64,000 bases of DNA from NCBI RefSeq assembly GCF_001187905.1, contig NZ_LGIS01000033.1:248001-312000 (forward strand), read 5' to 3'. The notes under the pieces are model-generated. The model saw only the letters and a list, made by a program, of their open reading frames with translations, was not told the DNA's origin and ran no database searches. Position 1 is the stretch's first letter. The number at the start of each line of letters is the position of its first letter. Positions 60,497 to 64,000 of the stretch are shown one piece after another. This stretch comes from Pantoea sp. RIT-PI-b (GTDB taxonomy: Bacteria; Pseudomonadota; Gammaproteobacteria; Enterobacterales; Enterobacteriaceae). The position numbers and the translations under genes are program-made.

Positions 60497-61687
60497 TTAC
60501 TTGTTGAGACGCGCCTGCGCATCTTTCAGTGCCGCGTCCACGCTTTGACGCCCGCTCAGCGCATTCAGCGTGGCGGTGCGCATGGCGTACCAGAAGGCGG
60601 CCATCTGCGGAATGTTTGGCATGATGTCGCCGTTACGAGCGTTATTCATGGTGGCGGCGATGCGTTCATCCTTCTCCAACGTCTGCTGGAAAGACTTCAG
60701 CGCCACTGCGCCCAGCGGCTTGTCTTTGTTGACGGCATCAAGACCGCTATCGGTTAGCAGGTAGTTTTCCAGGAACTCTTTCGCCAGCTCTTTATTCGGG
60801 CTAGCAGCATTGATCCCGGCACTTAGCACGCCGACAAAGGTTTTGGACGGTTTGCCGTTGAGCGTAGGCAACAACGTGACACCGTAATTTATTTTGCTCT
60901 TATCGATGTTGCTCCACGCCCACGGACCGTTAATGGTCATGGCGGTTTGCCCCTTGTTAAAGGCGGCTTCGGCGATGGAGTAATCGGTGTCGGCATTCAG
61001 CGTTTTGGCTTTCACCTGATCGACGAGGAAGCGCATGCCCGCTTTAGCACCGGCATTATCGACGCCGGTATCTTTCACATCGTAGCGGCCATCGTTAAGT
61101 TTGAACGCATAAGCGCCACCCGCTGCCAGCAGCGGCCAGGTGAAGTACGGCTCCTGCAGGTTGAACATCATGGCGCTCTTGCCTTGCGCGCGCATTTTCT
61201 TATCCAGCGCGGCGATCTCTTCCCAGCTTTTTGGCGGCTCAGGCAGCAGATCTTTGTTGTAAATCAGCGATAAAGACTCAACTGAAATCGGATAACCGAT
61301 CAGCTTGCCGTTGAAGCGCACCGCGTCCCAGGTGAAGGGGAAAATCTTCTGCTGGAAATTGGCATCCGGTGAGATCTCCGCCAACAGGCCGGACTGCGCG
61401 TAACCGCCAAAACGGTCGTGCGCCCAGAAGATGATGTCCGGTCCGTCGCCGGTGGCGGCAACCTGCGGATACTTCTCTTCCATTTTGTCCGGATGCTCCA
61501 CCGTCACCTTAATGCCGGTCTCCTGCTCAAACTTTTTACCCACTTCAGCCAGGCCGTTATAGCCTTTATCGCCGTTGATCCAGATGACCAGCTTTCCTTC
61601 TTCAATTTTGGCAACGGCGGAAGCTGAAAACAGCACGGCCGTCAGGGCGGAAAGGGCAAGCGTGCGTGCACCGGTTTTCATTGTCAT
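60497..61687 (-). CDS. malE: Maltose-binding protein MalE
   Basis: 396 residues with a signal peptide cleaved before KIEEGKLVIW, matching E. coli MalE closely (INGDKGYNGLAEVGKKFE; AHDRFGGYAQSGLLAEI; SGRQSVDAALKDAQARLNK). The start at 61687 parallels E. coli; a second ATG two codons in has better spacing from GGAG. Periplasmic receptor for maltose and maltodextrins. Confidence 0.97.
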   Translation of the reverse strand: MTMKTGARTLALSALTAVLFSASAVAKIEEGKLVIWINGDKGYNGLAEVGKKFEQETGIKVTVEHPDKMEEKYPQVAATGDGPDIIFWAHDRFGGYAQSGLLAEISPDANFQQKIFPFTWDAVRFNGKLIGYPISVESLSLIYNKDLLPEPPKSWEEIAALDKKMRAQGKSAMMFNLQEPYFTWPLLAAGGAYAFKLNDGRYDVKDTGVDNAGAKAGMRFLVDQVKAKTLNADTDYSIAEAAFNKGQTAMTINGPWAWSNIDKSKINYGVTLLPTLNGKPSKTFVGVLSAGINAASPNKELAKEFLENYLLTDSGLDAVNKDKPLGAVALKSFQQTLEKDERIAATMNNARNGDIMPNIPQMAAFWYAMRTATLNALSGRQSVDAALKDAQARLNK

Positions 61688-62050
61688 AACTCCATCCTGT
61701 TAGCGGAAACGGAAATCGTTTTACCCGCCACATTGTGAGCCTCTGCTGCGGCTTCTCATCCTCCCCGGCTCTACGCCTGCGGTGCATCTGATGTGATCTG
61801 CGTTGCAAAACAAGCGGGTTATCACGGACTGGCGCACAGAATCGCCGCTCATCTCTGCGTTATCGATCACAAAAACCTGCGGCGGCGGCATTGCGCTGTG
61901 CTTGCCCTGGCGTTCTCCTCCTCCCGTCTCCTCCCCCACACAGATGCGCTGCGGTGGAGGATGTCGGCCCCAATAATCTTGCCCATAGTTGTCGCCGGGG
62001 TCTGTCCGCCGACTTGCGGACAAGGATGAGTGAGCTGAGAGGAAAACATC
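61688..62050. promoter_or_regulatory. malE/malK divergent control region with MalT and CRP boxes
   Basis: 363 bp. MalT-type boxes (GGA(T/G)GA core) occur on the minus strand at 61755-61766 (GGGGAGGATGAG) and as two tandem GGGAGGAG-like motifs within 61914-61936, and on the plus strand at 61956-61962 (GGAGGAT) and 62024-62030 (GGATGAG). CRP-like sites: TGTGA-N6-TTGCA at 61792-61807 and TGCGT-N6-TCACA at 61856-61871. The arrangement mirrors the E. coli malEp/malKp region, where MalT and CRP co-activate both operons. Confidence 0.75.
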
Positions 62051-63160
62051 ATGTCGAGCGTTACGTTGCGCAGTGTCTCTAAGGTCTGGGGCGAAACCGA
62101 GGTGTCGAAAAACATCAGCCTGGAGATCGCGGAAGGCGAGTTTGTGGTGTTTGTCGGGCCGTCGGGCTGCGGAAAATCGACGCTGCTGCGCATGATTGCC
62201 GGTCTGGAAACCATCACCAGCGGCGATCTGTTTATCGGTGACCAACGCATGAATGAGGTGCCGCCGGCTGAGCGCGGTATCGGCATGGTGTTTCAGTCCT
62301 ACGCGCTGTATCCCCATCTTTCGGTGGCAGAGAACATGTCATTTGGCCTGAAGCTGGCCGGTACGCGCAAAGCGGAGATCCAGCAGCGGGTCAACCAGGT
62401 GGCAGAAGTGCTGCAGTTGGCGCATCTGCTGGAGCGACGTCCTAAAGCGCTTTCCGGGGGGCAGCGCCAGCGCGTGGCGATTGGCCGTACGCTGGTGGCG
62501 GAACCGCGCGTGTTTTTATTGGATGAGCCGCTCTCCAACCTCGATGCGGCACTGCGTGTGCAGATGCGGATTGAGATCTCGCGCCTACATAAGCGCCTGA
62601 AGCGCACCATGATTTACGTCACCCACGATCAGACCGAAGCGATGACGCTGGCCGATAAGATCGTGGTGCTGGATGGCGGACACGTTGCGCAGGTCGGCAA
62701 GCCGCTCGAGCTTTATCACTATCCCGCCAATCGTTTCGTCGCCGGTTTTATCGGCTCGCCACGCATGAATTTCTTACCCGTAAAAGTCACCGCCACCGCC
62801 ATCGATCAGGTTCAGGTGCGCTTACCCAACACCCAGCTGGTGTGGCTGCCGGTCGACAGCGCTGGCGTGCAGGTGGGCAGCAACATGTCGTTAGGTATCC
62901 GGCCCGAGCATCTGCTCTCCAGCGATATTGCCGATGTCACCCTTGAAGGTGAGGTGACGGTGGTCGAGCAGTTGGGTCACGAAACGCAAATTCACATCCA
63001 GATTCCCGCTATTCGTCAAAGCCTGGTGTACCGCCAGGAGGACGTCGTGCTGGTAGAAGAGGGCGCCCTGATGGGTATCGGCCTGCCGCCAGAGCGTTGC
63101 CATCTTTTCCGTGAAGATGGCAGCGCCTGTCGCAGGCTGCATCAGGAGCCCGGTGTTTAG
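62051..63160 (+). CDS. malK: Maltose importer ATPase MalK
   Basis: 369 residues. Walker A GPSGCGKSTLLR, signature LSGGQRQRVAIGRT, Walker B VFLLDEPLSNLD, H-loop VTHDQTEA, then the regulatory C-terminal domain (GIRPEHLLSS). RBS GAGAGG lies 8 bases upstream. It energises MalFG and restrains MalT when idle. lamB follows by 41 bp. Confidence 0.97.
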   Translation: MSSVTLRSVSKVWGETEVSKNISLEIAEGEFVVFVGPSGCGKSTLLRMIAGLETITSGDLFIGDQRMNEVPPAERGIGMVFQSYALYPHLSVAENMSFGLKLAGTRKAEIQQRVNQVAEVLQLAHLLERRPKALSGGQRQRVAIGRTLVAEPRVFLLDEPLSNLDAALRVQMRIEISRLHKRLKRTMIYVTHDQTEAMTLADKIVVLDGGHVAQVGKPLELYHYPANRFVAGFIGSPRMNFLPVKVTATAIDQVQVRLPNTQLVWLPVDSAGVQVGSNMSLGIRPEHLLSSDIADVTLEGEVTVVEQLGHETQIHIQIPAIRQSLVYRQEDVVLVEEGALMGIGLPPERCHLFREDGSACRRLHQEPGV

Positions 63161-63201
63161 CCCTGCAAAACAATAAAAGCAATGACCTCAGGAGATAGAA
63201 A

Positions 63202-64000
63202 ATGTTAACTCTGCGCAAACTCCCTCTCGCGGTTGCTATCGCGGCGGGTACGCTCTCTGCCCCGTCGATGGCAGTCGATTTTACCGGCTATGCCCGTTCC
63301 GGCATCGGCTGGACCGGCAGCGGCGGGGAACAGCAATGTTTTCAAGCCACCGGTGCTCAAAGTAAATACCGTCTGGGCAACGAGTGTGAAACCTACGCTG
63401 AACTGAAACTGGGCCAGGAAGTGTGGAAAGAGGGCGATAAAAGCTTCTATTTCGATACCAACGTCGCCTATTCGGTTTCTCAACAAAATGACTGGGAAGC
63501 GACTTCTCCGGCATTTCGTGAAGCCAACGTGAAAGGTAAAAACCTGATTGAAGCCCTGCCTGGCTCCACCATCTGGGCCGGTAAGCGTTTCTATCAGCGT
63601 CATGACGTTCACATGATCGACTTCTACTACTGGGATATCTCCGGTCCAGGTGCCGGTCTTGAAGATGTTGATCTCGGCTTCGGTAAACTCTCATTCGCCG
63701 CCACGCGCTCATCTGAAGCGGGTGGTTCTTACACTTTTTCCAGCGATCAGATCCGCGACTACGCCACCAGCACGGCGAACGACGTGTTTGACGTGCGCCT
63801 GGCCGGGCTTGAAACCAACCCGAACGGCGTGCTGGAACTGGGCGTAGATTATGGCCGTGCCAATGCGCGTGACGGCTATCGCCTTGAGGACAATGCCTCC
63901 AAAGATGGCTGGATGTTCACCGCAGAACATACCCAAAGCATGATGAAGGGCTACAACAAATTCGTGCTGCAATACGCCACCGATGCGTTGACCTCGCAGG
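63202..64000 (+). CDS. lamB: Maltoporin LamB, 3' end outside window
   Basis: 266 codons to the window edge. A signal peptide ends APSMAVDFTGYARSGIG, the LamB mature start. The greasy-slide and barrel segments follow (GNECETYAELKLGQEVW; WAGKRFYQRHDVHMIDFYYW). Outer-membrane channel for maltodextrins, co-transcribed with malK. RBS GGAGATAGAAA is well placed. Confidence 0.97.
   Translation, partial: MLTLRKLPLAVAIAAGTLSAPSMAVDFTGYARSGIGWTGSGGEQQCFQATGAQSKYRLGNECETYAELKLGQEVWKEGDKSFYFDTNVAYSVSQQNDWEATSPAFREANVKGKNLIEALPGSTIWAGKRFYQRHDVHMIDFYYWDISGPGAGLEDVDLGFGKLSFAATRSSEAGGSYTFSSDQIRDYATSTANDVFDVRLAGLETNPNGVLELGVDYGRANARDGYRLEDNASKDGWMFTAEHTQSMMKGYNKFVLQYATDALTSQ

Overview
The window looks like chromosomal DNA of an enterobacterium of the Erwiniaceae, most probably Pantoea or a close relative. 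This is inference from gene content: pagP, ybiI, ygdI/ygdR-type lipoproteins, and a complete malGFE/malK-lamB divergon whose proteins align closely with the E. coli ones. No 16S or other typing gene is present. Most of the window is moderately GC-rich with tight, overlapping operons. The stretch from about 52.5 to 57.9 kb and the Fic gene near 5-6.4 kb look AT-richer and probably arrived by transfer.

Layout: 1-5 kb holds an OafA-type acyltransferase, then a LysR regulator divergent from an M20 carboxypeptidase and a YfcC-type permease. 5-6.4 kb is a Fic protein with three 70-bp tandem repeats at its start. 6.5-9.5 kb has pagP overlapped by an alpha/beta hydrolase, and a convergent acyltransferase. 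9.5-32.2 kb is an efflux and ion-transport island. It contains two paralogous copies of one module (RND permease, lipoprotein adaptor and a tiny membrane protein on the minus strand, with a P2-type ATPase divergent on the plus strand), separated by an AI-2E-family permease. A third RND pump follows, headed by its own two-component system and facing mipA. 33.5-36.9 kb is a CRP-site-preceded MFS transporter, pdxA2-like and TIM-barrel operon. 36.9-38.9 kb holds two small lipoproteins, a NYN-domain gene broken by one stop codon, and ybiI.

39.0-42.7 kb is the most unusual metabolic locus: a well-formed TPP riboswitch drives LuxE-like and LuxC-like genes with an SDR reductase downstream. Together these could reduce a carboxylic acid to an aldehyde and then an alcohol under thiamine control. 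Next to it, 42.8-52.3 kb carries an M20 peptidase divergent from hydantoinase/oxoprolinase A and B and a polyamine-type ABC importer.

52.5-56.3 kb is an orphan type VI cassette: glycine-rich membrane-active candidate effector, two small two-TM candidate immunity proteins, Hcp and a macrodomain protein. It is tandemly duplicated, and the copies have decayed reciprocally so that one intact version of each large gene survives. A DUF4236 protein follows, and the window closes with the maltose regulon, truncated inside lamB.

The strongest candidates for an undescribed system are the TPP-controlled LuxE/LuxC/SDR cassette, the duplicated RND + microprotein + P-ATPase module, and the duplicated Hcp cassette.
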